64,000 nt of DNA from the NCBI RefSeq assembly GCF_002162375.1, contig NZ_CP021425.1:186001-250000 (forward strand), written 5' to 3'. A program made the position numbers and the translations under genes. Positions 52,744 to 61,782 of the stretch are shown in pieces (positions within the stretch are counted from its first letter, which is position 1; each line of letters begins with the position of its first letter). The notes beneath the pieces are model-generated. The model ran no database searches. It saw only the letters and a list, made by a program, of their open reading frames with translations, and was not told the origin of the DNA. The stretch comes from Oleiphilus messinensis. Lineage in GTDB: Bacteria > Pseudomonadota > Gammaproteobacteria > Pseudomonadales > Oleiphilaceae.

Positions 52744-53130
52744 ATGGTCGCAAAAAATAAACAGGGGAAACGCATCTTCTTGCAGAACGAAGATTGCCCC
52801 ATTCGTAATGTTGTCGCACAGATTGGCGATAAGTGGTCGATATTGATTCTATTTTGCCTGGTAGAGGGCCCGGATCGCTTTAATTCCCTGAAATCGAGAA
52901 TCGAAGGTATTTCTCAGCGCATGCTCACGCAGACGCTCAGGGACATGGAGCGAGATGGTTATGTGGAACGAACGGTTTACCCCGAAGTTCCGGTCAAGGT
53001 GGAGTACGAATTAACGGCACTGGGTAAAGGCTTGGCTAAATCGGTGTGGGGACTGGTGTCCTGGGCAGAGACTAACCATGAGGAAATACGTAAGTCTCGC
53101 CAGAGCTATGATCAGAATAGTCAGGGATGA
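52744..53130 (+). CDS. HxlR-family transcriptional regulator
   Basis: 128 residues with an HxlR winged helix: CPIRNVVAQIGDKWSILIL, FNSLKSRIEGISQRMLTQTL (recognition helix), then RTVYPEVPVKVEYELTALGK. Cys18 is in the position used by redox- or quinone-sensing members. Divergent from the hydrolase gene; the 137-base gap contains ATACTAAG / ATACGAAA half-site-like repeats. Confidence 0.9.
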   Translation: MVAKNKQGKRIFLQNEDCPIRNVVAQIGDKWSILILFCLVEGPDRFNSLKSRIEGISQRMLTQTLRDMERDGYVERTVYPEVPVKVEYELTALGKGLAKSVWGLVSWAETNHEEIRKSRQSYDQNSQG

Positions 53131-53164
53131 TCTGGTGTTCTGATGTTGTGAAGTGCGTAAATGC

Positions 53165-53959
53165 CTAATCGTTCCAGCAATAGCTCTCCATGGATAGCGC
53201 ATGATTGATAATTCCGCCTTCCAGCACCTCAAGCTGATCCGATTCATCGGTTGCACCGATTGCGATGAGCAGCGGCAGGTAGTGCTCTTGGGTCGGATGG
53301 GCCCGGGAAAAGTCGGAGGTCAGTTTGCCCGGGTTTTCCAGAGCTCGAATATTGCGCTGGCTCACCTGTTCCCGGGTCCATTGTTCAAAGCGCGTCGCGT
53401 ACCCGGCGACAGTGGTGCTGTGCATCCGTAAATCAAATAGATTGTGCGTCACACCTCCCGAAGCAATGATCGCAATACCCTGCTCCCTGAGGGATGCAAG
53501 TGCAGCCCCCAGTTGTACCAAATCAGCACTGGAAAGCGTGGCATCCAGCGAGAGTTGCAGAACTGGAATATCCGCCTGTGGTCGCAGGAAACGCAGTGGT
53601 ACCCAGACGCCATGATCCAGTCCTCGAGTGGGCGATGCTTTAACATCGAATTGGCGTCCACCCGATTTGGCACCAATCGTTGCAATCGTTTTCCGAGCCA
53701 GTTCCGGCGAGCCGGGCGCCGGGTAGCTCAGTTTATACAGACTGTGTGGAAAACCGCCGAAATCATGAATTGTTGCCGGATTTGAGGCGGTCGTAAGGTA
53801 GGTACCCTGTGTAAGCCAATGGGCGGAAATCACCAGGATAGCCTCAACCTCGTCGAAACGATGGGTTTGAGCTTGTAGTAAGGCCCCCGCTACCCCGGGA
53901 TTGAGCGCGTACATTGGGGAGCCATGGCCGACAAACATCACTGGCGCTTTTGCATTCAT
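53165..53959 (-). CDS. ygiD: extradiol DODA-type dioxygenase (YgiD-like)
   Basis: 264 residues. The LigB-type Zn/Fe-binding residues lie in MFVGHGSPMYALNPG (His near the start), AHWLTQGTYLTT, LDHGVWVPLRFLRPQADIPV and ASGGVTHNLFDLRM. The YgiD/DODA family opens catechol rings. Its start overlaps the end of the GST-like gene (ATGA), giving an operon DoxX - hydroquinone reductase - dioxygenase, a coherent route for quinone and catechol removal. Confidence 0.9.
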   Translation of the reverse strand: MNAKAPVMFVGHGSPMYALNPGVAGALLQAQTHRFDEVEAILVISAHWLTQGTYLTTASNPATIHDFGGFPHSLYKLSYPAPGSPELARKTIATIGAKSGGRQFDVKASPTRGLDHGVWVPLRFLRPQADIPVLQLSLDATLSSADLVQLGAALASLREQGIAIIASGGVTHNLFDLRMHSTTVAGYATRFEQWTREQVSQRNIRALENPGKLTSDFSRAHPTQEHYLPLLIAIGATDESDQLEVLEGGIINHALSMESYCWND

Positions 53960-54912
53960 TGATATGCCTCCAGATATCTGAACCAGGGAAGATCCGGGCC
54001 CACAGGGACGATACCGCCTGGATTCAGGGCCTTGACGGAGTAATAACCGGCTTTGATATGGTCCACTCGCGTATTTTTGGCAAAAGCCTCCATCTGCAAC
54101 AAGCGTTCAAGGTATTCCGAAAGTCGTGGATACGCCTGGATTGGTTTGAGATTGGTCTTGAACAAGCCGTAGTAGGCGATATCAAAACGAACCAGTGTCA
54201 CAAATAACCGTATATCGCTTTCGGTTAATTGTCTTCCGACCGCATAGGGCTGTTCTGTGAAATGATGTTCCAGTTTTTCCAATGTCGTAAAAACATCATT
54301 GAAGGCCTCTTGATACGCCGCTTGAGAGGAGGCAAATCCGGCTCGGTATACCCCATTGTTAAAGGTGTGGTAGATGCGCTCGTTAAAGGCATCAATTTCA
54401 GAGCGCAGTGCTTCCGGGTACAAATCCAGTTTGGATTGGTGCAGTGGTCTCAGGTCTTCATCGAAAATGCGTAGAATCTGTGACGACTCGTTGTTGAAAA
54501 TAACGTTGTTTTCAGTATCCCAAAGTACCGGGACGGTGGCGCGACCGGTGTATTCGCGATCACTCTGTGTGTAGAGTTGGTGGATGTATTCAACGGCCAT
54601 TGTATTTTCAGCCATTGTATCTACTGCGGAGCCGCCGGGAAACTGGCCGAATTTCCAGCCAAAATCACTTAAAACAGGATCGACAACCTTGATGTCGATG
54701 TGCGCATCTAAACCCAGGAGTGTCCGCGCGATTAACGTTCGAGTGGCCCAGGGACAGATGTAGGCCACATACAGTTGAAATCGACCGGATGCCTCGGCCG
54801 CACCTTGCTCAAGACGTTGTGTAAAGGTACTGCTTTGGCGAATGAATCGACCCGCATCATCTTTCTGTTGCACCGGATGCCACTTACCGTGCCACTGACC
54901 TTTTACCAGCAT
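53956..54912 (-). CDS. yqjG: glutathionyl-hydroquinone reductase (YqjG/ECM4-like)
   Basis: 318 residues. The signature ICPWATRTLIARTLLGLD holds the catalytic Cys, and QSDREYTGRATVPVLWDTEN with NNESSQILRIF is the glutathione site. These enzymes reduce glutathionyl-hydroquinones. In E. coli the homologue lies beside yqjF (a DoxX member), the same pairing as here. Confidence 0.93.
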   Translation of the reverse strand: MLVKGQWHGKWHPVQQKDDAGRFIRQSSTFTQRLEQGAAEASGRFQLYVAYICPWATRTLIARTLLGLDAHIDIKVVDPVLSDFGWKFGQFPGGSAVDTMAENTMAVEYIHQLYTQSDREYTGRATVPVLWDTENNVIFNNESSQILRIFDEDLRPLHQSKLDLYPEALRSEIDAFNERIYHTFNNGVYRAGFASSQAAYQEAFNDVFTTLEKLEHHFTEQPYAVGRQLTESDIRLFVTLVRFDIAYYGLFKTNLKPIQAYPRLSEYLERLLQMEAFAKNTRVDHIKAGYYSVKALNPGGIVPVGPDLPWFRYLEAYQ

Positions 54913-55003
54913 CAGTATTCTCCCCTCAGTGTAAAAATTTTTTGTGATGGATGGGCAGCCACAATGTTCGATGTTTGGCTGCCGCTCGTTTCATTGCGTC
55001 AAA

Positions 55004-55411
55004 TCAGGCCAGTTTGGACTGAAACGGGTGGCGAATGGAAAATGCACCATCGCCCAGGAAAAACTGGGAAATCGAGGCAACGATCAGGAATGCTGGAAAT
55101 TCCCAGCCACCGCCTTCATTGCTGAAACTCCAGCCGTTGCTGCCGTGTACGAAAAGAATTGCGCCCAGGAGAACCGGAATCAAGGCAACGGCAACCCAGC
55201 GAGCGTATAAGCCTGTGATGAGTGCCACCCCGCCAATTATTTCCAGGCCCATCGTCATGGGGCCCAAAAAGCCGGGAAGACCCAGTGAACTGAAAAAGCC
55301 AGCTGTTCCGGCAGGGGTGAAGATAAATAGTTTGGTCAGACCATGTGCCAGATACATCATACCCAGAGCGGTTCGTAATATCGTACCGGCATATTCGTGT
55401 TGTTGATTCAT
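55004..55411 (-). CDS. yqjF: DoxX-family membrane protein (YqjF-like)
   Basis: 135 residues, four hydrophobic helices; ALGMMYLAHGLTKLFIFTPA, AGFFSSLGLPGFLGPMTMGL and GGVALITGLYARWVAVALIP are the DoxX features. First gene of the minus-strand operon. In E. coli yqjF responds to quinone-like compounds through the LysR regulator YhaJ. Confidence 0.9.
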   Translation of the reverse strand: MNQQHEYAGTILRTALGMMYLAHGLTKLFIFTPAGTAGFFSSLGLPGFLGPMTMGLEIIGGVALITGLYARWVAVALIPVLLGAILFVHGSNGWSFSNEGGGWEFPAFLIVASISQFFLGDGAFSIRHPFQSKLA

Positions 55412-55511
55412 TGCAAGCTCCTCTAATTGATTGCTTGCAGACAGTATTCAATATGGCATAAAGTTAAACAATATCTGTATTATTTGACTTATAGTTTAGA
55501 AAAATTAAACA

Positions 55512-56417
55512 ATGAACAAGCTTAATTTGATGGAAGCGTATATCGCGGTGTTCGAAGCGGGGAGCTATACGGCAGCCGGGAAACGCCTCGGTAAAACCAA
55601 GGCCCTGGTCAGTACGCAAGTATCCCAATTGGAAGACTATCTTCAGATCAGGCTGATTACGCGTTCCACCCGGACAATCAAGCCAACTTCGGCAGGTGTT
55701 GCCTATTATGAACAGGCAAAACAAATTCTGGATGAGATCGCCAACCTTGAATCCCGGCTCCGGTCTGAACATCATGAGTTGGTGGGGCGGCTGCGGATAT
55801 CAGTACCGACGACCTATGGTGAGTTGGTGGTGATGCCCTTTATGGCCAGACTTCTCGAACGGTATCCACGGTTAGAAATTGATATCGTACTGAATGACCG
55901 TTATGTGGATATCATTGAAGAAGGGTTTGACGCCGCGATTCGGATCGGCGATCTGGAAGACTCCGCACTGGTTGCCAGTTTTATCGGCAATGTAGATATG
56001 CAACTCTATGCGGCACCGGGCTTTTTAAGGGCACATGGTCAGCCGGAAACATGGGCACAATTGAGTGGTTTCCCCTGTATTTTTGATTGCAACACGCGTC
56101 ATGTATCCAATTGGGCGGTTCAGGTCGACAGCGGTAAACTCAAGGTCGACCTGAATCAGGTTATTCGCGTGAATAGTGCACTGGCTGCCGCGAATCTTGC
56201 GAAATCCGGGGCAGGCATCTCATTCGGCCCTGATTTTGCGCTGCGAGAATCGGTCGCTAAGGGGGAGCTGGTGCTGTTACTTGAAGATCAACATCAAACC
56301 CGATATCCAGTGCATATCCTCTACCCGCATCGGAAATACCTGTCTGCAAGAGTCTCCACGTTCATTACCGAGTTCAAGCAATATATCGCTGAGTCTGGCG
56401 TGATATCGGGGAATTAA
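55512..56417 (+). CDS. LysR-family regulator divergent from yqjF-like operon
   Basis: 301 residues. The winged helix YIAVFEAGSYTAAGKRLGKT and ALVSTQVSQLEDYLQIRLIT, then the effector domain with VVMPFMARLLERYPRLEIDI and GFDAAIRIGDLEDSAL. It starts 101 bases from the divergent DoxX gene; the AT-rich gap (TAAAGTTAAACAATATCTGT, ATTTGACTTATAGTTTAG) is probably its operator region. Likely the quinone sensor of the neighbouring operon. Confidence 0.88.
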   Translation: MNKLNLMEAYIAVFEAGSYTAAGKRLGKTKALVSTQVSQLEDYLQIRLITRSTRTIKPTSAGVAYYEQAKQILDEIANLESRLRSEHHELVGRLRISVPTTYGELVVMPFMARLLERYPRLEIDIVLNDRYVDIIEEGFDAAIRIGDLEDSALVASFIGNVDMQLYAAPGFLRAHGQPETWAQLSGFPCIFDCNTRHVSNWAVQVDSGKLKVDLNQVIRVNSALAAANLAKSGAGISFGPDFALRESVAKGELVLLLEDQHQTRYPVHILYPHRKYLSARVSTFITEFKQYIAESGVISGN

Positions 56418-56419
56418 GT

Positions 56420-57002
56420 TTACTTCACCGGGATGTAAAAACTGACATTGAATGCACCTGTTTTTTCTGCTTCGACATCTTTATGAAGTACCTTAAAACA
56501 GGGTCGGTCATCCAGTGTCCATTGTTTTTGTACAATGGTGGCCATCATGCGATCCCATATACCTTCAAATTCCGAGGGCAGCTTTAGTGTGCCGCGTTTT
56601 TGACCGGTGCTGCGCAATTCGGGTTTGGAGGTCATTTGCTGTGCGCACTGCTGAAGGGCTGATACCAAATTCCTTTTTAAGGGCTTTGGCGAAGTTTTGC
56701 GAGCTGGAGAAACCAGAGTAAGCCGATACCTCCGTAATGCTCTTTTCCGGATGCGCGCCTAAAATATTAATTGCTTTTTCCAGCCTTAAACGGCGCACGT
56801 ATTCACCCGGTGTTTCTCCGGTGATCAATTTGAATATCTTGTGAAAGTGATAAGGGGACAAACATGCTTCCCGGGCGATTGCATTCAACTCCAACACGTG
56901 CTCCAGATTGGCTTGGATATGAGCCATGGCGCTTGTGATTCGTTGCTGGTTTGAGCATCGTCTTTGGAGCATTAAGGGGATTGAGGTGGTCACTAATGAC
57001 AA
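56420..57002 (-). pseudogene. AraC-GyrI-type regulator broken by a frameshift and deletion
   Basis: From 57002 a frame encodes an intact AraC helix-turn-helix pair (LNAIAREACLSPYHFHKIFK; SITEVSAYSGFSSSQNFAKA) up to KKEFGISPSA, then reads nonsense. A second frame (56420-56668, shifted by 1) continues with GIWDRMMATIVQKQWTLDDR and ends FNVSFYIPVK, the end of a GyrI-like effector domain. The middle of that domain is missing. The DNA-binding half might still be made. Confidence 0.7.
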
Positions 57003-57090
57003 GTGATTTGACCTGACAGCCTCTCACGCCTGCTGTACGAAAAATGAAACTATGGAATTACTCCATGTTCAATCGTTTTGGAAATCGATT

Positions 57091-57966
57091 ATGACAAGTA
57101 CAGCGATGAATCAAACTACGTTTAACAATACTGCCAAACCTGCCGGTAAAAAGAAGCTTAAGGGTACGGATGTGGGCATCCCGGTTCGAAAGCTGGGGCA
57201 GACCTATGATGAGTCTTTTCCGACGTTCTGGTTTAAAAACAATGCTTATCTGACGATGTTGTTTTCTGCGTTCTCGGCCAATTTACCAGAAGGCGAGGCG
57301 CAGTTTGTGCACAGTGTGCGTTTGTTTCAGGACAAAATCACTGATCCGGTATTGAAAGCACAGGTGCGTGCATTTATTGGCCAGGAAGCCCACCACAGCC
57401 GGGAACATGATGACTTCAATGCAGCGATGGTCAAGCGCGGCTTTCCACTGGATCGTGTGGAAAATCGTCTGAAAGGACTGATCAAGATTATGAAGAAGCG
57501 GTCTGCCCGTAAACAATTGGCCGAAACGGTCTGTGCCGAGCATTTTACGGCCCTTATGGCGGATTATATTTTATCGGATAATACGGGGATGCTCGAAACA
57601 ATTGCGGAACCATTACGCACGACCTGGGCATGGCATGCGATTGAGGAGCTCGAACATAAAGCCGTTGCGTTTGATGTCTATGATCAGTTGGTCGCGGATC
57701 GAGGGCTACTGAGACGTACGATGTTTGAACAAACCATTTTTATCATGTTGTTGAACACCTTCAACGCCCTGCATTTGATGACAAAAACAGGTGAAATGGG
57801 TAATCGAAAAATGTGGCGGGAAGCGTTCTCGATGCTCGGGCAGATGGGGCGAACCATGTGGTCCGACTATAAGGATTTTTATAAACGGGACTATCATCCC
57901 ATGCAACACGATTCACAGGCCACACTGGAAAAGGCTCGAAAGCAGTTTTTAACGGGTAAAATGTGA
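57091..57966 (+). CDS. PF10118-type metal-dependent hydrolase
   Basis: About 291 residues from ATG 57091 (an ATG at 57052 would add 13 residues). The ferritin-like helical family has conserved acidic/His motifs PEGEAQFVHSVRLF, IGQEAHHSREHDDF (E-x2-H-x3-H), CAEHFTALMADY and WAWHAIEELEHKAVAFDVYD, a di-metal arrangement. It commonly sits beside BVMO/AlmA-type monooxygenases, as here (121 bases downstream). Biochemical role not established. Confidence 0.9.
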   Translation: MTSTAMNQTTFNNTAKPAGKKKLKGTDVGIPVRKLGQTYDESFPTFWFKNNAYLTMLFSAFSANLPEGEAQFVHSVRLFQDKITDPVLKAQVRAFIGQEAHHSREHDDFNAAMVKRGFPLDRVENRLKGLIKIMKKRSARKQLAETVCAEHFTALMADYILSDNTGMLETIAEPLRTTWAWHAIEELEHKAVAFDVYDQLVADRGLLRRTMFEQTIFIMLLNTFNALHLMTKTGEMGNRKMWREAFSMLGQMGRTMWSDYKDFYKRDYHPMQHDSQATLEKARKQFLTGKM

Positions 57967-58087
57967 ATTGGCCAGCAGCAAGGTAAATCTCGCTCATCTC
58001 AAGTTAGCACAACAATAATCGCGAGAACGGATTGATTCCAACTTTGACTATACCAGGCAATCACCTGGTTTATCGGGGAAAGTAAGT

Positions 58088-59677
58088 ATGAATGCAAAAG
58101 TAAATCCAGCGGTCTCTCAAGCTGAACTTGTTGACGTTTTAATCATTGGTGCCGGAATTTCCGGGATTGGTGCAGCAATTCACCTTAAAAAGCAGTGTTC
58201 CGAAAAATCCTATGCGATATTGGAGGCTCGGAATGCGATGGGCGGCACCTGGGATTTATTTCGCTATCCAGGCATTCGTTCTGACTCCGATATGTATACG
58301 CTGGGCTACAGTTTCAAACCCTGGACGAATCCGAAGTCGATTGCTGATGGTCCGGATATTCGGGCTTACATCAACGAAGCCGCACGGGAACATGGCGTAG
58401 ACCAGCAAATTCGTTACCAGCATAAAGTTTTGAATATGGATTGGTCCAGCGAGCATGCCCACTGGGTGGTGACGGTTGCCAAAGGCGAGCAAGCTGAACC
58501 TGTCGTGATTCATGCCCGTTTTGTGATTTGTGGAACCGGTTACTACCGTTACGATCAAGGCTTAACCCCTGAATTCAAGGGGCGCGAAGCATTCAAAGGA
58601 ACGGTCATACACCCACAGTTCTGGCCAGAAGGTCTGGATTACACCGGTAAAAAGGTTGTGGTTATCGGCAGTGGTGCAACGGCGGTTACCCTGGTGCCGG
58701 CCATGGCTGACCGGGCCGGGCATGTTACGATGCTGCAACGGTCTCCGACTTATGTGATGAGTGTGCCTGAGCGTGATGGCATGATCGACGCGCTTCGCAA
58801 AGTACTGCCAGAAACAATTGTTTACCGGATCACCCGGGCGCGTAATGTCAGTTTGAGTCTGGCGATCTATCAAGCCTGTCAGCATTTCCCGAAAACCATG
58901 CGCAAGATGATTTTGGGGCTGATTCAAAAGCAGTTGGGTGAAGATTTTGACATGCGCCATTTCAGCCCAAAATACAATCCGTGGGATCAACGTTTGTGTG
59001 CCGTGCCAAACGGTGATTTGTTCAAGGCAATCCGACGGGGAAATGCCTCGGTGGTTACAGATCATATTGACCGGTTTACAGAAACCGGGATTCAGTTAAC
59101 GTCCGGGGAGCATCTGGATGCTGACATCATTATTACGGCAACCGGACTTGATGTGCAGCTGTTGGGTGGAATGCAGGTTGCGTTGGACGGTGAGCCCGTT
59201 AACTTCTCCGATAAGCACTATTACAAAGGGGCCATGATTGAAGATGTGCCCAATATGGCGATGATTTTCGGCTATACCAATTCATCCTGGACCTTGAAGG
59301 CGGATCTGATTTCCGAGTATTTCTGTAAAGTGATCAACCATATGGATCGCAAGGGATACCAGCAGTGTACGCCCCGTAATGATGGTACGATCAAGCACAG
59401 TGAGCCTTTCCTGAATCTCTCTTCCACCTATGTTCAGCGTATAATTGATACGATTCCAAAGCAGGGGGATCAGCGCCCGTGGCGTTTATATCAGAATTAT
59501 TTGCGCGATTACCGGGCCTTTAAATTCAGCCGGGTCGAAGACAAAGCACTGGTTTTTTCTAACCCGCTGCAACATAACAAAGCGTACTATGGCGTGCAAA
59601 ATCAGGCTGTCGTCTCTGGTTCTGCTTCTGCTTCTGGAGAGCACCGTGGCACAACCACGGCAGAGGCATTGCACTAA
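58088..59677 (+). CDS. AlmA/EthA-like flavin-binding monooxygenase
   Basis: 529 residues. FAD Rossmann motif GAGISGIG (21-28), GGTWDLFRYPGIRSDSDMYT (typical of the AlmA/EthA group), the BVMO fingerprint FKGTVIHPQFWP, and NADPH motif VVIGSGATAVTL. AlmA is implicated in long-chain alkane oxidation and EthA is a Baeyer-Villiger enzyme; the substrate here could be either class. The stop overlaps the end of the convergent AraC gene by 4 bases. Confidence 0.93.
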   Translation: MNAKVNPAVSQAELVDVLIIGAGISGIGAAIHLKKQCSEKSYAILEARNAMGGTWDLFRYPGIRSDSDMYTLGYSFKPWTNPKSIADGPDIRAYINEAAREHGVDQQIRYQHKVLNMDWSSEHAHWVVTVAKGEQAEPVVIHARFVICGTGYYRYDQGLTPEFKGREAFKGTVIHPQFWPEGLDYTGKKVVVIGSGATAVTLVPAMADRAGHVTMLQRSPTYVMSVPERDGMIDALRKVLPETIVYRITRARNVSLSLAIYQACQHFPKTMRKMILGLIQKQLGEDFDMRHFSPKYNPWDQRLCAVPNGDLFKAIRRGNASVVTDHIDRFTETGIQLTSGEHLDADIIITATGLDVQLLGGMQVALDGEPVNFSDKHYYKGAMIEDVPNMAMIFGYTNSSWTLKADLISEYFCKVINHMDRKGYQQCTPRNDGTIKHSEPFLNLSSTYVQRIIDTIPKQGDQRPWRLYQNYLRDYRAFKFSRVEDKALVFSNPLQHNKAYYGVQNQAVVSGSASASGEHRGTTTAEALH

Positions 59678-60729
59678 AGCCGCGATTGGTCCCGGGTCGT
59701 GCGGTATTGACTCGGGGTTTGTCCCGTCCATTGGCGGAAGGCCCGGGTAAAATTGGCCGGGTCTTGATAGCCCAGTAAGGTGGCGATCTGTTGGATCTCC
59801 ATCTTGTCATCGTCCAGGAGCTGAATCGCATCCCGCCGTTTAGCTTCTTCCAAAAGATTCTTGAAGTTCGTTCCTTCGCTTTCCAGACGTCGACGCAAGG
59901 TGCGGCTGGTCATATTCAATTGGTTGCTCATATCCTGCAGGGTTGGATAGCCTTCGCGCCCGAAGACCATCTGTTGCTGTACTTTCTCCCTTAGCTTGAA
60001 GCTGCTCTTCTCGATCATCGCTTCTTCCCGTGCACACTGTTCCAGCGCGAACTTCAGGCCAATCGGATTGTGCATGGCCAGTGAGCGGGAGAGCAATTCG
60101 GAGCGAAACCGGAACTGGTTAGCTGGCATGCCGTAGTGGACGCAGCCGATCTTTGCCTCGACTTTATCGGCGTAGTCTGGCCTGGGTGCGGCGAACCAGA
60201 TTTCCATGTCGTCGTCTGTACAGTCCACTAACACCTGAAACCCGCGGTAAAAACTAGCCATCGTAGATTCAAATACCAAGTGTGTCATCGGCTTGGGAAA
60301 CGGTACTGTGGGGGTTAGGTCGATGATGTAAAACGGGTCAGTGTGTTGTTGAGATATTGACAGGCCGCGGCCCAGCAGATACCAGTACCGGGCGCACAAG
60401 GCAACGGCATCCTGCATGGTGGCGCTACAGAGTATCGCATAGCCAAGATTGCCGAATGCAGTGGGTGGCAAGCGAAGCCCGACTTCAATGCCGATCCCGT
60501 CGTTGCCGACTTCATCCAGAACACATTGAACCAGATCATGCATTTGCAGAAAATTGATCTCGGCATTTTGCCGTTGCAGGATTTCCTGCGGGAAGCTACT
60601 CCTGGCGAAAATGCGTTCAATGTTACCACCGCGCTCCTGAGCGATATTCAGGTACGTTTGGGGGTAGATGCTCTGGACTGGGAGTTGCCGCCAGAACGAT
60701 TCTCGCTTGCTCGATTTTGGATCTGTCAT
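59674..60729 (-). CDS. AraC-family regulator with Arabinose_bd domain (second)
   Basis: 351 residues. Ligand domain with DEVGNDGIGIEVGLRLPPTA and the helix-turn-helix pair LQDMSNQLNMTSRTLRRRLE and QQIATLLGYQDPANFTRAFR. It resembles the regulator at 41.4 kb in architecture. It ends against the AlmA-like gene and starts 19 bases upstream of the hydrolase gene's direction, so it may head the minus-strand set or act on the monooxygenase cluster. Confidence 0.9.
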   Translation of the reverse strand: MTDPKSSKRESFWRQLPVQSIYPQTYLNIAQERGGNIERIFARSSFPQEILQRQNAEINFLQMHDLVQCVLDEVGNDGIGIEVGLRLPPTAFGNLGYAILCSATMQDAVALCARYWYLLGRGLSISQQHTDPFYIIDLTPTVPFPKPMTHLVFESTMASFYRGFQVLVDCTDDDMEIWFAAPRPDYADKVEAKIGCVHYGMPANQFRFRSELLSRSLAMHNPIGLKFALEQCAREEAMIEKSSFKLREKVQQQMVFGREGYPTLQDMSNQLNMTSRTLRRRLESEGTNFKNLLEEAKRRDAIQLLDDDKMEIQQIATLLGYQDPANFTRAFRQWTGQTPSQYRTTRDQSRL

Positions 60730-60747
60730 TCTGGCTTTTTTTCAGTG

Positions 60748-61734
60748 TTATGCAGGACTGAGGCCAAGTGCTTTTTTCATCGTTTCAGGTTGTTCGACCG
60801 AAATAAAGTGATCTGTACCCCGGGTTTCGATAATTTTCACATGGCCTCGTTGGGTTGCGCTGGCATTCATTGCATGGCGGCACAAAATCGAATCCTTCTC
60901 CGGCATTACAATACGGATTTCCTTGTAGTGGTCATACACGGAATAACCCGATCTGCGTTGCCACTCCCGAATGTTTTTCATATTCAGCAGGGCGGTCCGA
61001 TAGTGCTTGGGAAAGAGGTGAGATTTTTCCAGCAACTCGCGTTTTCGGGGTGTGAGTGGGCCGTACGCTTTTTCTGAAACAATGTTAAGTCCCGGAGCAC
61101 GTCTGAGCAGTGCCATCCACAGGGGAAACAGATAATGCCCACCGGACCGAAGCATGCGCTCCATCGTCGGGTTAATGCGCGCCTGTGGCAGTACGGGCGC
61201 TTCTAATACGGCTGTAATATTTGCCGTGAGCCGAGGGTGTTGGCGACCGGTTTCCAGCAGCACCGCCCCGCCACGGGAATGACCGTGAACAATAACACGG
61301 GAGCCGGTGGCAAGGTGTTCGATTACCTGGCCCAACAGGTGGGCATCATGTTCGATGGTACCCACTGGATAGGGGTTATGTTGGCCCCATTCAGGTTGAT
61401 ACGTATTTTGATATTGCTTAATTTGGGTATCCGCGACAAAACCGGAAAAGTAATCGGCGTTGTTCACGGCGATAAACTCTACGGGCTCGTCTTGATAGAG
61501 CTCCATGAAATAATGCTGGTTTTCCATGAAACCCGGGAAACAAATCACGGTAGTATCGCAATGTTCGGGCCCCGGACGTTTTATGATATCGGTATTTTCA
61601 AGTTGATAATATTCACCGGCAAAAGGGGTCGTTTCACTGTAAATCTGGGTTTGATTAATCCACTTGTCCCGGTACCGGTGCAGTGTGTAGGCTATGGCAA
61701 CTGCCAGCAATAAAAACAATACTGTGCCAAACAT
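60748..61734 (-). CDS. alpha/beta hydrolase (serine nucleophile)
   Basis: 328 residues. N-terminal membrane anchor (VLFLLLAVAIAYTLHRYRD), oxyanion region VICFPGFMEN, nucleophile elbow GHSRGG (about residue 148), and probable base His in RGTDHFISVEQPE. It could hydrolyse the ester product of a Baeyer-Villiger reaction. Stop to the next gene 18 bases. Confidence 0.85.
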   Translation of the reverse strand: MFGTVLFLLLAVAIAYTLHRYRDKWINQTQIYSETTPFAGEYYQLENTDIIKRPGPEHCDTTVICFPGFMENQHYFMELYQDEPVEFIAVNNADYFSGFVADTQIKQYQNTYQPEWGQHNPYPVGTIEHDAHLLGQVIEHLATGSRVIVHGHSRGGAVLLETGRQHPRLTANITAVLEAPVLPQARINPTMERMLRSGGHYLFPLWMALLRRAPGLNIVSEKAYGPLTPRKRELLEKSHLFPKHYRTALLNMKNIREWQRRSGYSVYDHYKEIRIVMPEKDSILCRHAMNASATQRGHVKIIETRGTDHFISVEQPETMKKALGLSPA

Positions 61735-61782
61735 TAACTAGGCTCCTAAATCGTTGTATCCCACGTCTCGAGTTGATGGTTT

